DNA of 64,000 nt. Origin: Nitrospirota bacterium (GTDB lineage: Bacteria > Nitrospirota > Nitrospiria > Nitrospirales > Nitrospiraceae). The notes under the pieces were generated by a model. It saw only the letters and a program-made list of their open reading frames with translations, did not search any database and was not told the DNA's origin. The stretch is from positions 1-64,000 of the forward strand of contig JAGWTI010000005.1 in assembly GCA_028876065.1 (NCBI GenBank), in the 5' to 3' direction. Both the position numbers and the translations under genes were made by a program. Each line of letters opens with the position of its first letter. Position 1 is the stretch's first letter. Below are positions 41,942-50,362 of this stretch, in pieces.

Positions 41942-43144
41942 GTGAGGCAAATCCAGACAGTCCGGCAGGGCCATGCCGCGACAATAGCGCTTCGTCTCAC
42001 CCTCGTCCTGGGGCTGCTGGGGTTCGCCGGCTGCGTCCAAAAAGACTCCTATGTCCCGCCGGACCTCTTCTACCTCTTTGCGACCTACCCGGTCGGGAAA
42101 AATCCGACCTCGGTGGCCACCGCCGATTTCAATCAGGACGGGCTCACCGATCTCATCACCACCAACATCGCGAACAACACCTTGTCGCTGTTGTTCGGCA
42201 ATGGAGACGGGACGTTCAAGGATCAGGTCCAGATCGAGGCCGCCAAGGAGCCCCGAGCCCTGGCGTTGAACGACTACAACGGCGACGGCTGGATGGATCT
42301 GGCGGTAGCCTGCGCCGGCAGCGACCATGTGGCCATTTTCCTGGGCTTGGCGAACGGGCACTTCGGGCAGGGCCAGCGCTATACCGTGAACAAGACGCCG
42401 GTGTCCATCGCCAGCGGTGATTTCAACGGCGATCAGAAGCCGGACCTTGTCGTGGCGCTCCGCAACGACAAAGTGAAAGTGTTCCTCGGCAACGGGGACG
42501 GCACGTTCACCGAAGGGGTGCTCTACGAGTACGGGGACACGCCGACGTCCATCGCGGTGGCGGACTTGAACCGGGACGGCAAGCCGGACCTGGCCGTGAC
42601 CAACGGGGGGCCCATGAGCAGCGCGGTGTCCATCTGGTTGGGAAAGGGCGACGGCACGTTTCAGAAGCCCACCGATTATCGGACCGGGAAGCGGCCGTTG
42701 GTGGTGGGCTTCGCCGATTTCAACAATGACCAGCTGACCGACTTGCTCGTGATGAACGGGGAAATGGACACGTTCACGATCTTCCTGGGTAACGGGGACG
42801 GCACGTTCCAGGCCGGCAAGGAAGCCGGTGCGGATGCGGGGCCCGTGTTCGGGCTGGCCCGTGATTTTAACGGGGACCACTTGTCCGACGTGGCCGTCGC
42901 CAATGTTCAGTCGAACGATCTCTCCATCTTGTACGGCCGCGGCGACGGCACCTTCCAATACCCTCCGCAGAACTACAAGACGAAGGGCGGCCCCTTTGCC
43001 ATCGCCTCGCTCACTCTTACCACCAAGCATGCCGCCGAAGAGCCGGGGCTGGCGATCGCCAATAACGGCACCGGCAGCGTCTCGATTTTTCTCCACCGGG
43101 GCTTGAAGGCGTTGGGAGGGCCGGCCGTTCCGGTCAAGTCTTAG
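41942..43144 (+). CDS. Exported FG-GAP/VCBS beta-propeller lipoprotein
   Basis: 400 residues from GTG 41942. Signal peptide with lipobox (LLGFAGC). About six repeats follow, each with an Asp-rich calcium-type loop: DFNQDGLTDLITTN, DYNGDGWMDLAVA, DFNGDQKPDLVVA, DLNRDGKPDLAVT, DFNNDQLTDLLVM, DFNGDHLSDVAVA, alternating with FGNGDGTF-like turns. This is the integrin-type FG-GAP propeller; such proteins often bind ligands or surfaces outside the cell. The specific ligand is unknown. Confidence 0.88.
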   Translation: MRQIQTVRQGHAATIALRLTLVLGLLGFAGCVQKDSYVPPDLFYLFATYPVGKNPTSVATADFNQDGLTDLITTNIANNTLSLLFGNGDGTFKDQVQIEAAKEPRALALNDYNGDGWMDLAVACAGSDHVAIFLGLANGHFGQGQRYTVNKTPVSIASGDFNGDQKPDLVVALRNDKVKVFLGNGDGTFTEGVLYEYGDTPTSIAVADLNRDGKPDLAVTNGGPMSSAVSIWLGKGDGTFQKPTDYRTGKRPLVVGFADFNNDQLTDLLVMNGEMDTFTIFLGNGDGTFQAGKEAGADAGPVFGLARDFNGDHLSDVAVANVQSNDLSILYGRGDGTFQYPPQNYKTKGGPFAIASLTLTTKHAAEEPGLAIANNGTGSVSIFLHRGLKALGGPAVPVKS

Positions 43145-43402
43145 CCCGCCGTAGACATGGTAGGCTCCAGCACGTCGTCAAAAAAATCGTGAACGGGACC
43201 GCTCAAGTTCTGGAGGAAAACAACCGACATAGTCTCTGGGGGCCACCCAGGATATTCAGACCGACCGCCGTTCTCCCCTGTCCTGTGTCGGGGAGACAGA
43301 TGGCGCTCCAGTGGTTCTACGCGAGCCATATGTCGAGGGGGATGAGCGGCCGAGAGCCAAGCAGGAAGGCTCCATTCAACAGTCCATGAGCGCACAATCT
43401 GC
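43145..43402. other. Intergenic region without recognisable gene
   Basis: An open frame at 43189-43389 has no family-like sequence or ribosome site and was not called. A weak CTGTC/GACAG stem lies near 43280-43300. Nothing else is seen. Confidence 0.4.
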
Positions 43403-43431
43403 TTGACAGGAGCCGTGAGACGGGGTAGAAG
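43403..43431 (+). promoter_or_regulatory. Promoter of the zinc-ribbon/D,D-carboxypeptidase pair
   Basis: Perfect TTGACA (43403-43408), 17-base spacer and TAGAAG (43426-43431), 63 bases before ATG 43495. Confidence 0.6.
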
Positions 43432-43494
43432 CTCGCCATTGTGCCGGTGAGCGGCTCTGAATGCGGGTGACAATGCGATCAGTCGAGCAGGCGT

Positions 43495-43683
43495 ATGAAT
43501 TGTCTCAAGTGCAAAGGTTTCATGATGGTGGAGCGGCACTACACGCTGTTGAACCGGCGCCTCTATGCCCGTTGTCTCAATTGCGGGTTTTGGTTGGATC
43601 TGGCCGATCTCCTCAGGTTTTTTCACAAGGTCATTGACAGCGGGGTACGTGGAAACAAAACCCGAGAAACCTTCACGCTCTAG
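43495..43683 (+). CDS. Small zinc-ribbon protein
   Basis: 62 residues from ATG 43495. Two CxxC pairs (MNCLKCKGF; ARCLNCGFW) separated by 20 residues form a classic zinc ribbon; the C-terminal half is short and basic. Its last 35 bases overlap the start of the carboxypeptidase gene in another frame, so the two may be translationally coupled. Function unknown. Confidence 0.72.
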   Translation: MNCLKCKGFMMVERHYTLLNRRLYARCLNCGFWLDLADLLRFFHKVIDSGVRGNKTRETFTL

Positions 43684-44590
43684 CGTCCGCAGGAGCCATC
43701 GCTGGTTCTTGTCGGCGCTCGCCGCCTTGATGGCGGCAGGCCCTCTTGCCTTTCCCGCTCCGACCGTCGCCCAGCCGATCGTCAACCGCGCGCTCCTGGC
43801 GGACCAAGACGACGATGCGCCCCTCGCTCTGCGGAGTCGTTCGCGTCAGCCCCAGGCGCTTCGCAGCCAGCACTCGGCGCACGGCATCCTGCTCAAAGAC
43901 CTGACCACGGGACGCACCCTCTATGAATACGGTTCCGACCGGAGGCTTTCGCCGGCCAGCCTGACCAAGATCATGTCGGCGCTGGTGATTCTGGAGTCGG
44001 GGCGGCAGGAGGATTTGGTCACGGTGAGTCGGACCGCCGCCGCCGCGCCCAAGACCCACTTGCGGCTCAGGCCCGGGCACGTCTATCACCTCGGGGACCT
44101 GCTCAAGGCGATGCTGATTACCTCGGCAAACGATGCCTGTTTGGCCGCCGCCGAGCATGTCGGCGGATCGGAAGAGCGGTTCGTGGCGCTGATGAACGCG
44201 AAGGCCGCCGCCTTGGGGCTGGCGGACACTCATTTCAGCAATGCCTGCGGGTTCGATGCGCCGGAGCATTACGCGACGGCGGCCGATCTGGCGAAGCTCA
44301 GCGAAGTGGCGCTGCAGGACCCGGTGTTCCGGTCCTTGGTGCGCGAGGAGCTCCAACTGATCAGCCCGGTCAATGCGAACCGCACCTACCTGCTGAAGAA
44401 CACCAATCGTCTGCTCGGCAAGTTTCCCGGCGTGGAGGGAGTCAAAACGGGGTTTACCTCGCGTGCGGGCCGATGCCTGATCGCCAAGGTGTCCCAGGAC
44501 GGGAAAGAACTCCTGCTGGTGCTGCTGCACGCCAACCGCCGCTGGAACACGGCGGCCAGTCTGATCAACTACGGTCTTCAGCAGCGCTGA
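43649..44590 (+). CDS. D-alanyl-D-alanine carboxypeptidase (S11 family)
   Basis: 313 residues from GTG 43649, chosen because it gives a normal signal peptide (HRWFLSALAALMAAGPLAF, cleaved near VAQ). The penicillin-binding catalytic triad motifs are complete: SLTK (Ser104, Lys107), SAN (Ser159-Asn161) and KTG (266-268). It trims the terminal D-Ala of peptidoglycan stem peptides. The C-terminal PBP5-type stalk and amphipathic anchor are absent, so it is likely a soluble periplasmic form. Confidence 0.93.
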   Translation: METKPEKPSRSSVRRSHRWFLSALAALMAAGPLAFPAPTVAQPIVNRALLADQDDDAPLALRSRSRQPQALRSQHSAHGILLKDLTTGRTLYEYGSDRRLSPASLTKIMSALVILESGRQEDLVTVSRTAAAAPKTHLRLRPGHVYHLGDLLKAMLITSANDACLAAAEHVGGSEERFVALMNAKAAALGLADTHFSNACGFDAPEHYATAADLAKLSEVALQDPVFRSLVREELQLISPVNANRTYLLKNTNRLLGKFPGVEGVKTGFTSRAGRCLIAKVSQDGKELLLVLLHANRRWNTAASLINYGLQQR

Positions 44591-44641
44591 GTCGCAGCGT
44601 TGAGCCGGTGGGGGTGGTGCGCTATCCCGCGCTCCCATCAG

Positions 44642-44669
44642 CGACCTCGGCCGAGCGCCGGGAAGGTCG
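44642..44669. terminator. Hairpin between convergent genes
   Basis: CGACCT-CGGC (44642-44651) pairs with GCCG (44657-44660) and AGGTCG (44664-44669), ten pairs with a three-base bulge, around the loop CGAGC. It lies between two convergent stop codons (44590 and 44686) and could stop transcription from both sides. No T-run. Confidence 0.5.
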
Positions 44670-44685
44670 GGGCGGAAAAGCGGCC

Positions 44686-45219
44686 TTACTGGGGGCGGGA
44701 GAATTCGATGTTGACGTCCTTGCCGAGGTAGTTCACGACGAACCCCTGCTTCTCGTAGTTCATCGCGGCGCCCATCACGTTCTCGTCTCCGAAATCTTCC
44801 TTGCCCAGTAATTTGCGGATATCGTCGGGGCTCTCGCTGTTCAGGACGGCCCGGAAAATCCCGCGCGTCTTGTAAGCAAAGCGGTTATTGATGAAAATCA
44901 GCGTGACTTTGCCGTCCACCAACTGCACCCCGGCCATCGGGCCGGTGGGCTTGCGCTGATCCAGGATGAAGATGAACGAGGCTTCCTGCTCCGGCTTGAT
45001 GCCGGCGATCTTTTCGTTGACCAGCAGATCCACGGCCTTGGCTTCCGGGTCGCCCAACTTGACGCCGAAGAGGGAGACGTCCGCGCTCTTCACGAGCTTG
45101 GGATCCATCACGTCGTTCTTCGTCAGCTCATAGGGTTCCGCCGCGGCACGCTCCAATCCGGTCAGCAGCACCGACACCACGAGCCACGCCAGCACCATCG
45201 GCCACCGTCTCCCGCTCAT
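44686..45219 (-). CDS. Exported protein of unknown function
   Basis: 177 residues from ATG 45219 with GGAGGAG just upstream; the frame extends to 45267. Signal peptide (WPMVLAWLVVSVLLTGLERA, cleaved near AAA-EP). The mature part includes DVSLFGVKLGDPEAKAVDLL and an alternating beta-type pattern ending in FVVNYLGKDVNIEFSRPQ. It may be a soluble periplasmic domain. No family named. Confidence 0.75.
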   Translation of the reverse strand: MSGRRWPMVLAWLVVSVLLTGLERAAAEPYELTKNDVMDPKLVKSADVSLFGVKLGDPEAKAVDLLVNEKIAGIKPEQEASFIFILDQRKPTGPMAGVQLVDGKVTLIFINNRFAYKTRGIFRAVLNSESPDDIRKLLGKEDFGDENVMGAAMNYEKQGFVVNYLGKDVNIEFSRPQ

Positions 45220-45408
45220 GCGCTCCTCCTTCGCCAGGAGCCCCTCGCGGGGCCCGAAACAGCTCATGAATCCGTAAAAATCGCGTCATTCTAGCCGACA
45301 GGAAGCCAACTTGCAAGGCGAGGCATGGGGAGAGGACGGGTCGCAAAGCCCCCTGTGCTTCAGGCGTGCGCACTCGGAAATGCTCACTCGCCGGCTGCAA
45401 CGCGCCGC

Positions 45409-46932
45409 TCAGCTCAAGCCGAGCAGGGGGCAGAGCAGCCGGAGCGTCAGCCAGATGAACGAGGCTCCGATGAGGTCGAACAGGAGGCCGGCACGGACCA
45501 TGCTGTGGATCGAGATATGGCCGGTGCCGTAGACGATGGCGTTGGGCGGCGTGGAGACCGGCAGGGCAAACCCCAGGCTGGCTCCCAGACAGACGCCCAG
45601 CGCGGGCGGCACCACGGGCACGTCGGCGGATTGCGCGATGGCGATCACCAGCGGCACCAACATGCTGGCCGACGCGGTATTGGAGGCCAGCTCGCTGACC
45701 AAGACGGCCACGCCGATGGACAGGGCGGTCAGGCTCCAGAGCGTGTTCACCCCGAACCAGTTCACGAAACCATGGCCGACCGCGTTCGATAACCCGGTCG
45801 TCACCATCAGCTCGCCGAAGGCCAGCCCGCCGCCGAACAGCAGGATGATGCCCCAGTTGATGTTGCCGGCCTGCTTCCAGGACAGGGTGAATTGGCCGCG
45901 CGCCATGTCGATGGGCAACAGGAACAGCAGTCCGGAGGCGGCCAGCGCCACCAGTTCGTTGGGCAGGTGGCGGTCGAACCAGACGGACACCGGATGGGCG
46001 GAGCCCCAGAAGGCGGTGATCAGGCCCGGTCCGATCCAGAACAAGACGGCAAGGCCGAAGGCCGCGCAGGCGTTGATCTGCCCTCTCGTCCAGGGGCCGA
46101 GGGCCTCGCGCTGGGCCTGAAATTGGCTGGTGAGGTAGGGAATGACGGCGGTGCCGGGCGGATGAAGCAGGAGCAGCAGCCCCCAGCAGAGCAACAACAT
46201 CAGCACGGCCAGGGGCAAGCCGAACGCCATCCAGGTGAAGAAGGAAATGGAGACCCCTGTCTGTTCGGCGAGCAGCCCGACGCCGATCAGATTCGGAGGG
46301 GTCCCGATCAGGGTGGCCAGGCCGCCGGCGGTGGCCGCATACGAGAGGATGAGCATGAGGGCGGTCCGGAAATGGCGCTGGCTCTGCGCCGACGCCCCGC
46401 CCAGCGTCGCACAGATGCCCAGCGCCACCGGCAACATCATGGCCGTGGCCGCGGTGTTGCTGATCCACATGGAGATCGCCGCCGTGATGGCTCCGACCAC
46501 CAGCAGGACGCGGGACGCACTGGCGGCGACCCAGGGAAACGACAGCATCCAGGCGGCGAATCGCCGATCGACGCCCTGCACGGCCATCGCCTCGGCAAGG
46601 AAAAAACTGCCGATGAACAGAAAGATAATCGGGTGCGCATAGGCGGCAAAGATGCTTTTCGCCGAACCGAGCCCGGCCACGACGCAGAAGGTCGTGCCGA
46701 GTAAGGAGGTGATCGGAAGGGGGATCGGTTCCATCATCCAGTAGACGACGGCCCAGGCGAGGATGGCGGTGAGGATGTGCGCATCGTCCGACAAGGCCGG
46801 GAGCGGGAACAGGTAGAGCAGCAGGGCCGCGGCCGGGCCGGCCACGAGGCCCAGCCGTTTCAATCGGCGTTGTTGCGGACTGACTCGTGCTTCAGCCGGT
46901 GCGAGAGGATCCTGGACCATGACCTCGGACAT
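45409..46932 (-). CDS. DASS (SLC13)-family sodium/anion symporter
   Basis: 507 residues from ATG 46932, with about 11-12 hydrophobic segments. The two DASS signature motifs are present in the repeated hairpin regions: ISNTAATAMMLP and SNTASASMLVP, each following a helix-breaking stretch, and PPNLIGVGLL/PPNAIVYGTG. The family carries dicarboxylates, citrate or sulfate with sodium; the substrate cannot be read from sequence, although sulfate would suit the nearby assimilation genes. Confidence 0.9.
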   Translation of the reverse strand: MSEVMVQDPLAPAEARVSPQQRRLKRLGLVAGPAAALLLYLFPLPALSDDAHILTAILAWAVVYWMMEPIPLPITSLLGTTFCVVAGLGSAKSIFAAYAHPIIFLFIGSFFLAEAMAVQGVDRRFAAWMLSFPWVAASASRVLLVVGAITAAISMWISNTAATAMMLPVALGICATLGGASAQSQRHFRTALMLILSYAATAGGLATLIGTPPNLIGVGLLAEQTGVSISFFTWMAFGLPLAVLMLLLCWGLLLLLHPPGTAVIPYLTSQFQAQREALGPWTRGQINACAAFGLAVLFWIGPGLITAFWGSAHPVSVWFDRHLPNELVALAASGLLFLLPIDMARGQFTLSWKQAGNINWGIILLFGGGLAFGELMVTTGLSNAVGHGFVNWFGVNTLWSLTALSIGVAVLVSELASNTASASMLVPLVIAIAQSADVPVVPPALGVCLGASLGFALPVSTPPNAIVYGTGHISIHSMVRAGLLFDLIGASFIWLTLRLLCPLLGLS

Positions 46933-46959
46933 CGTGCGATGGGGCCTGGGTGATGGACG

Positions 46960-47463
46960 TCAGGCGTGGTCCGCTCTGGCCGCAACACGATCGGGCTGGA
47001 TCGGCCGCCTGCGGAGGATAAACACCGCGAAGATCAGCACCATGATGACGACGACGTTCAACCCCACGTCCATGAGATAGCGATTGAACAGGAGGTCGGT
47101 GACCTCCGGCTGGTGGGACAGTTCGGCGCTGGCCGTCAGGATCCGTCTCGTGCAGGCGATGATGCCCACGGCCAGATAGGGTTCCAAGGCCAGGATCCCG
47201 GTTTGCAGAAAACGGATCACGGTCCGGTACAGCTCCAACAAGATGATGACGAGGAGCAGGTCGTTCAGGAGCTTGAGCCCGGCGACCAACAGGCCGACCT
47301 GCTCGATGGCCTTGATGAAGGAAACCCAGCTGTAGCCGAAGATGAGCATCCCCAGCAAGAGCAGGCTGAACCCGGCGGTGACATACCCCCAGCGGTCCAG
47401 CCATTCCATCCAGTGCACGACCTGGCAGGGGAGATGCTTCATGATGTCCGTCCGGTCGCTCAT
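46960..47463 (-). CDS. PsiE-like membrane protein
   Basis: 167 residues from ATG 47463. Four hydrophobic helices (VTAGFSLLLLGMLIFGYSWV; LLVAGLKLLNDLLLVIILLELY; YLAVGIIACTRRILT; VGLNVVVIMVLIFAVFIL) and the central ELYRTVIRF segment resemble the phosphate-starvation-inducible PsiE family. It ends 27 bases before the DASS transporter start on the same strand, so the two may be co-transcribed. Role unknown. Confidence 0.78.
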   Translation of the reverse strand: MSDRTDIMKHLPCQVVHWMEWLDRWGYVTAGFSLLLLGMLIFGYSWVSFIKAIEQVGLLVAGLKLLNDLLLVIILLELYRTVIRFLQTGILALEPYLAVGIIACTRRILTASAELSHQPEVTDLLFNRYLMDVGLNVVVIMVLIFAVFILRRRPIQPDRVAARADHA

Positions 47464-47485
47464 AGAGGAGCCTCCTCTCGCACGG

Positions 47486-47881
47486 TTAGGCGGTGCCCTG
47501 GTGGCTGGTGTTGGGGCTCGGGGGCGGAGCCGGATTGCGCAGTTGCCCGAACTTGAGTTCCTGCATCGACGTGATCGTGAGTTCGTGGCCGCAGCAGACG
47601 ATCTTCTGGAATCCGGCGCCGCCGTCCATGATCATGACCCGGAGGCCGCAGGAATCGGGGTGCAGTTTTTTTTCGTCCAGGATCACCGCCAGCGGCAGCT
47701 CCCCTTTTTTGCGCCCCAGCGGCGAGCCCATCTGTGTCACGACGTCGGCGTCGGTCAGTTCGTGGCCGCAGCAGACGATCTTTTCAAATCCCTCGCCCCC
47801 GCCCATCACCTTCACGACCAGCCCGCAAGAATCCGGGTGCCGCTTGCGCTCGTCGAGAATGTCGCCTTTCTTCAATGCCAT
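47486..47881 (-). CDS. Double desulforedoxin-like protein with an atypical ligand set
   Basis: 131 residues from ATG 47881. Two near-identical units: H15-PDS-C19-G ... C37-C38-G-H40 and H74-PDS-C78-G ... C96-C97-G-H99, both with 17 residues between first Cys and the CysCys pair. The GLVVKVMGGGEGFEKIVCCG layout closely follows desulforedoxin (CxxCGxxVxVxxGGxxxxxCCG), but the first Cys of the CxxC is missing and a His lies close by. An iron or zinc site with Cys3-His ligation is therefore possible. The C-terminal 30 residues are Pro-rich. Function not established. Confidence 0.72.
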   Translation of the reverse strand: MALKKGDILDERKRHPDSCGLVVKVMGGGEGFEKIVCCGHELTDADVVTQMGSPLGRKKGELPLAVILDEKKLHPDSCGLRVMIMDGGAGFQKIVCCGHELTITSMQELKFGQLRNPAPPPSPNTSHQGTA

Positions 47882-47891
47882 GCGTTCACCA

Positions 47892-47974
47892 AATGATGAA
47901 TGCGGAATGCAGAATGATGAATGGAGACAGGACGCCTCCTCTCGTTCATCATTCAGCGTTCATCGTTCCTCATT
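47892..47974. repeat. Intergenic hairpin, ATGATGAATG family (copy E)
   Basis: 32-base arms, 47892-47923 and 47943-47974, match at about 24-25 positions, several of the rest being G-U pairs; GAATGATGAA/TTCATCATTC is perfect. The right arm covers the stop codon of the MFS gene (47970-47972, minus strand). The left arm ends 11 bases before the start of the desulforedoxin-like gene. Confidence 0.8.
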
Positions 47975-49256
47975 GTGTTGTGGCCGCCGCCATGCCCCGC
48001 TGCTCGTCCACCGCCTGGAAGGCCAGCAGGCCCAGGGCAAAAAAGACCGCCATCGACAGAATGGCCCAACGCTGGCTGCCCGTCCAGGCCGTGACTTCCC
48101 CGTAGACCATGGGGCCGATCACGGCGGCGAATTTCCCCGTGACCGAGAAGAAACTGAAAAATTCGGCCTGCCGCCCGATCGGGGTAAACTGCGCCACGAG
48201 CGTGCGGCTGGCGCTTTGGTTGGCGCCCAGCACCGCGCCGGCCACGAGCCCGATCGCGTAGAACTGCGCCTGTGTCTGTACCAAGGCGGCGCAGCCGGCC
48301 AAACCGACCCAGATCAGGAGCGTGAGACTGATGGTCCGCTTCGAGCCGATCCGATCCGCCAACCGCCCGAACCAGACGGCGCCGAGGCCGGCCGTCACCT
48401 GCGTAATCAAGAAGTAGATAATCAGATCGCCCGGCGAAAAGTCCAGGACTTTGTTCGCGAAAATGCCCGATGCGACGATGACCGTGTTGATCGCATCGGT
48501 ATAGATCAGGTAGGCGATCAAGTAGGCGGACAGGTCGCGGTATTGGCGGAGTCGGCGGCCGGTCTGCGCCAATCGTCCGAAGGCGTTCCGCCAGAGGGAC
48601 AGGCCCTCCCGTGGCTGCGGCACCGCCCGCTCCTTCAGCCACAAAAAGGTGGGGAGGGAGGCGAGCAGGAAAAAGCCGGCCGTGACGACGAAGCTGATCC
48701 GGTACAGCGGCAGATTCGATTCCGTGAACCCGCCGCTGATCAGCGGGTAGGCGATCGCCAGCGAGAGGAGCCCCCCCGCATAGCCCAGCCCCCATCCGTA
48801 ACCGGACAGGCGCCCCATCGCTTCCGGAGGGGCCAGCTCCACCAGGAAGGCGCTGCAGAACATGAAGCCCAAGTCGAAGGCGATATTGGCCGCCGCGAAG
48901 AGGAGGAGGCCCATCCAGACGTCGCCGGCCTGGACGAAAAAGAGCAAGGCGGTGCAGACGACGCAGACGAGGGTGGAGGCGATCAGGCCCGCCCGCTTGG
49001 CCGCGCGGGCATCAGCCAGGGCGCCGAGCGCCGGCGACAGCAGGGCGACGATCAGCATGGAGATCGCATAGCCCCAGAACCAGACGCGCTCGGCGGTGCC
49101 CTCCTGCCCCAGGTCCCGCGCGACCACTTGCACGAAATAGACGCTGTAGGCGACGGTGACGATGAGGGTGGTGAAGGAGGAGTTGGCGAAGTCGTACAGA
49201 CACCAGGCCCAGAGTTCCCGGCGTTCGACCGGGATTGTCCGGACCTGCTCGGTCAC
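47970..49256 (-). CDS. UMF1-family MFS transporter
   Basis: 428 residues from GTG 49256, overlapping the nagZ stop (GTGA). The open frame runs on to 50069 only because nagZ is open in this frame. ELWAWCLYDFANSSFTT is the N-terminal signature of the UMF1 (Atg22-like) major facilitator family; about 12 hydrophobic helices and GRLADRIGSKRT (loop 8-9) follow. Next to nagZ, import or export of cell-wall sugars or amino acids is plausible but unproven. Confidence 0.88.
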   Translation of the reverse strand: MTEQVRTIPVERRELWAWCLYDFANSSFTTLIVTVAYSVYFVQVVARDLGQEGTAERVWFWGYAISMLIVALLSPALGALADARAAKRAGLIASTLVCVVCTALLFFVQAGDVWMGLLLFAAANIAFDLGFMFCSAFLVELAPPEAMGRLSGYGWGLGYAGGLLSLAIAYPLISGGFTESNLPLYRISFVVTAGFFLLASLPTFLWLKERAVPQPREGLSLWRNAFGRLAQTGRRLRQYRDLSAYLIAYLIYTDAINTVIVASGIFANKVLDFSPGDLIIYFLITQVTAGLGAVWFGRLADRIGSKRTISLTLLIWVGLAGCAALVQTQAQFYAIGLVAGAVLGANQSASRTLVAQFTPIGRQAEFFSFFSVTGKFAAVIGPMVYGEVTAWTGSQRWAILSMAVFFALGLLAFQAVDEQRGMAAATTQ

Positions 49257-50356
49257 GCAGAGGCTTTCAGGCGGGCGACAGCCTGGAGCAGCTGCGCGTG
49301 CAAGGCTCGATGGGAGCCGGTCCCCACCGCCACCGTCGCCGCCAGCAAGTCGGCCGGTTTGTAAGGATGGAGGAACCGTTGTTTGACCAAGGCGACCCGT
49401 CGGAGGGACGCCTCGACTCGCGCCTGGGGAATCGTCCCGTCCTCCACGGCCTTGGTGAAAGCCTCCAGGGCCGCCACTTGCAGCGCCTGCTCCTTGCAGA
49501 TCAGCACCACGTCCGCTCCGGCCTGAAAGGCGCGGACCGATGCGTCGCCGATCCCGTAATGGTCCATAATCGCCTGCATTTCCATGTCGTCCGTGAGGAC
49601 CAGGCCGTCGAAGCCCATCTGCCCGCGGAGCAGGCCGGTCAGAATCGTCGGAGAGAGGGTGGCCGGATACCGATCGTCCAACGCCGGGTAGAGGACGTGG
49701 GCGGTCATGAGGCTGGCCAAGCCACGTTGAAACGCATGATGGAACGGAGGCAGCTCGATCGCCTCCAGCCGCTCGCGCGAGCCGTTGACCAGGGGCAGTT
49801 CCTTGTGTGAATCGGCGATCGTGTCCCCGTGGCCGGGAAAATGTTTGCCGCAGGCCACGACCTTGTTGTCCTGGAGCCCTTTGAACGTGGCCTCTCCCAG
49901 ATCGCTCACCAGGGCCGGATCGGACCCGAAGGCCCGGTCGCCGATGATCGGGTTGGCTGGGTTCGTATGGACGTCCAGCACCGGCGCCATGTTCATATTG
50001 ATGCCGACGGCGTGCAACTCGGTCGCCGTCACCGAGGCAGCCGCATAGGCCAGGTCGTAGGAGCCGCAAGTGCCCAGCGAGGCGCAGGGGGGAAAGATGG
50101 TGAAGCCGGCAGGCAGCCGGGAAACCCGGCCCCCTTCCTGGTCGATCGAGATCAGCAGGGGCGAGTGGGGAGACAGTTTCTGCAGGTCGTTGGTCAGTTG
50201 GACGATCTGCGCGACGCTCTCCAGATTGCGCTTGAAGAGAATCACCCCGCCCGGCTTGTAGGTGGCGATGAAATCGGCCAACTCCGGCGTGACCGAAGTG
50301 CCCATGAACCCCAGCATGAAGAGCTGGCCGATCTGTTCGCGCAACGAGTGAGCCAT
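49253..50356 (-). CDS. nagZ: Beta-N-acetylhexosaminidase (GH3, NagZ)
   Basis: 367 residues from ATG 50356. GH3 barrel with DQEGGRVSRLPAGFT, and the NagZ-specific catalytic loop KHFPGHGDTIADSHKELP containing the His-Asp acid/base dyad. The nucleophile Asp is in LTDDMEMQAI. It releases GlcNAc from peptidoglycan turnover products in the cytoplasm. It begins six bases after the pepA stop and overlaps the MFS gene, so pepA-nagZ-MFS form one transcript. Confidence 0.95.
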   Translation of the reverse strand: MAHSLREQIGQLFMLGFMGTSVTPELADFIATYKPGGVILFKRNLESVAQIVQLTNDLQKLSPHSPLLISIDQEGGRVSRLPAGFTIFPPCASLGTCGSYDLAYAAASVTATELHAVGINMNMAPVLDVHTNPANPIIGDRAFGSDPALVSDLGEATFKGLQDNKVVACGKHFPGHGDTIADSHKELPLVNGSRERLEAIELPPFHHAFQRGLASLMTAHVLYPALDDRYPATLSPTILTGLLRGQMGFDGLVLTDDMEMQAIMDHYGIGDASVRAFQAGADVVLICKEQALQVAALEAFTKAVEDGTIPQARVEASLRRVALVKQRFLHPYKPADLLAATVAVGTGSHRALHAQLLQAVARLKASA

Positions 50357-50362
50357 CAGCGC

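Noticed and set aside
43189-43389. 66-codon open frame between the FG-GAP gene and the zinc-ribbon gene
   Set aside because: No ribosome site, no recognisable motif and atypical composition; treated as non-coding.
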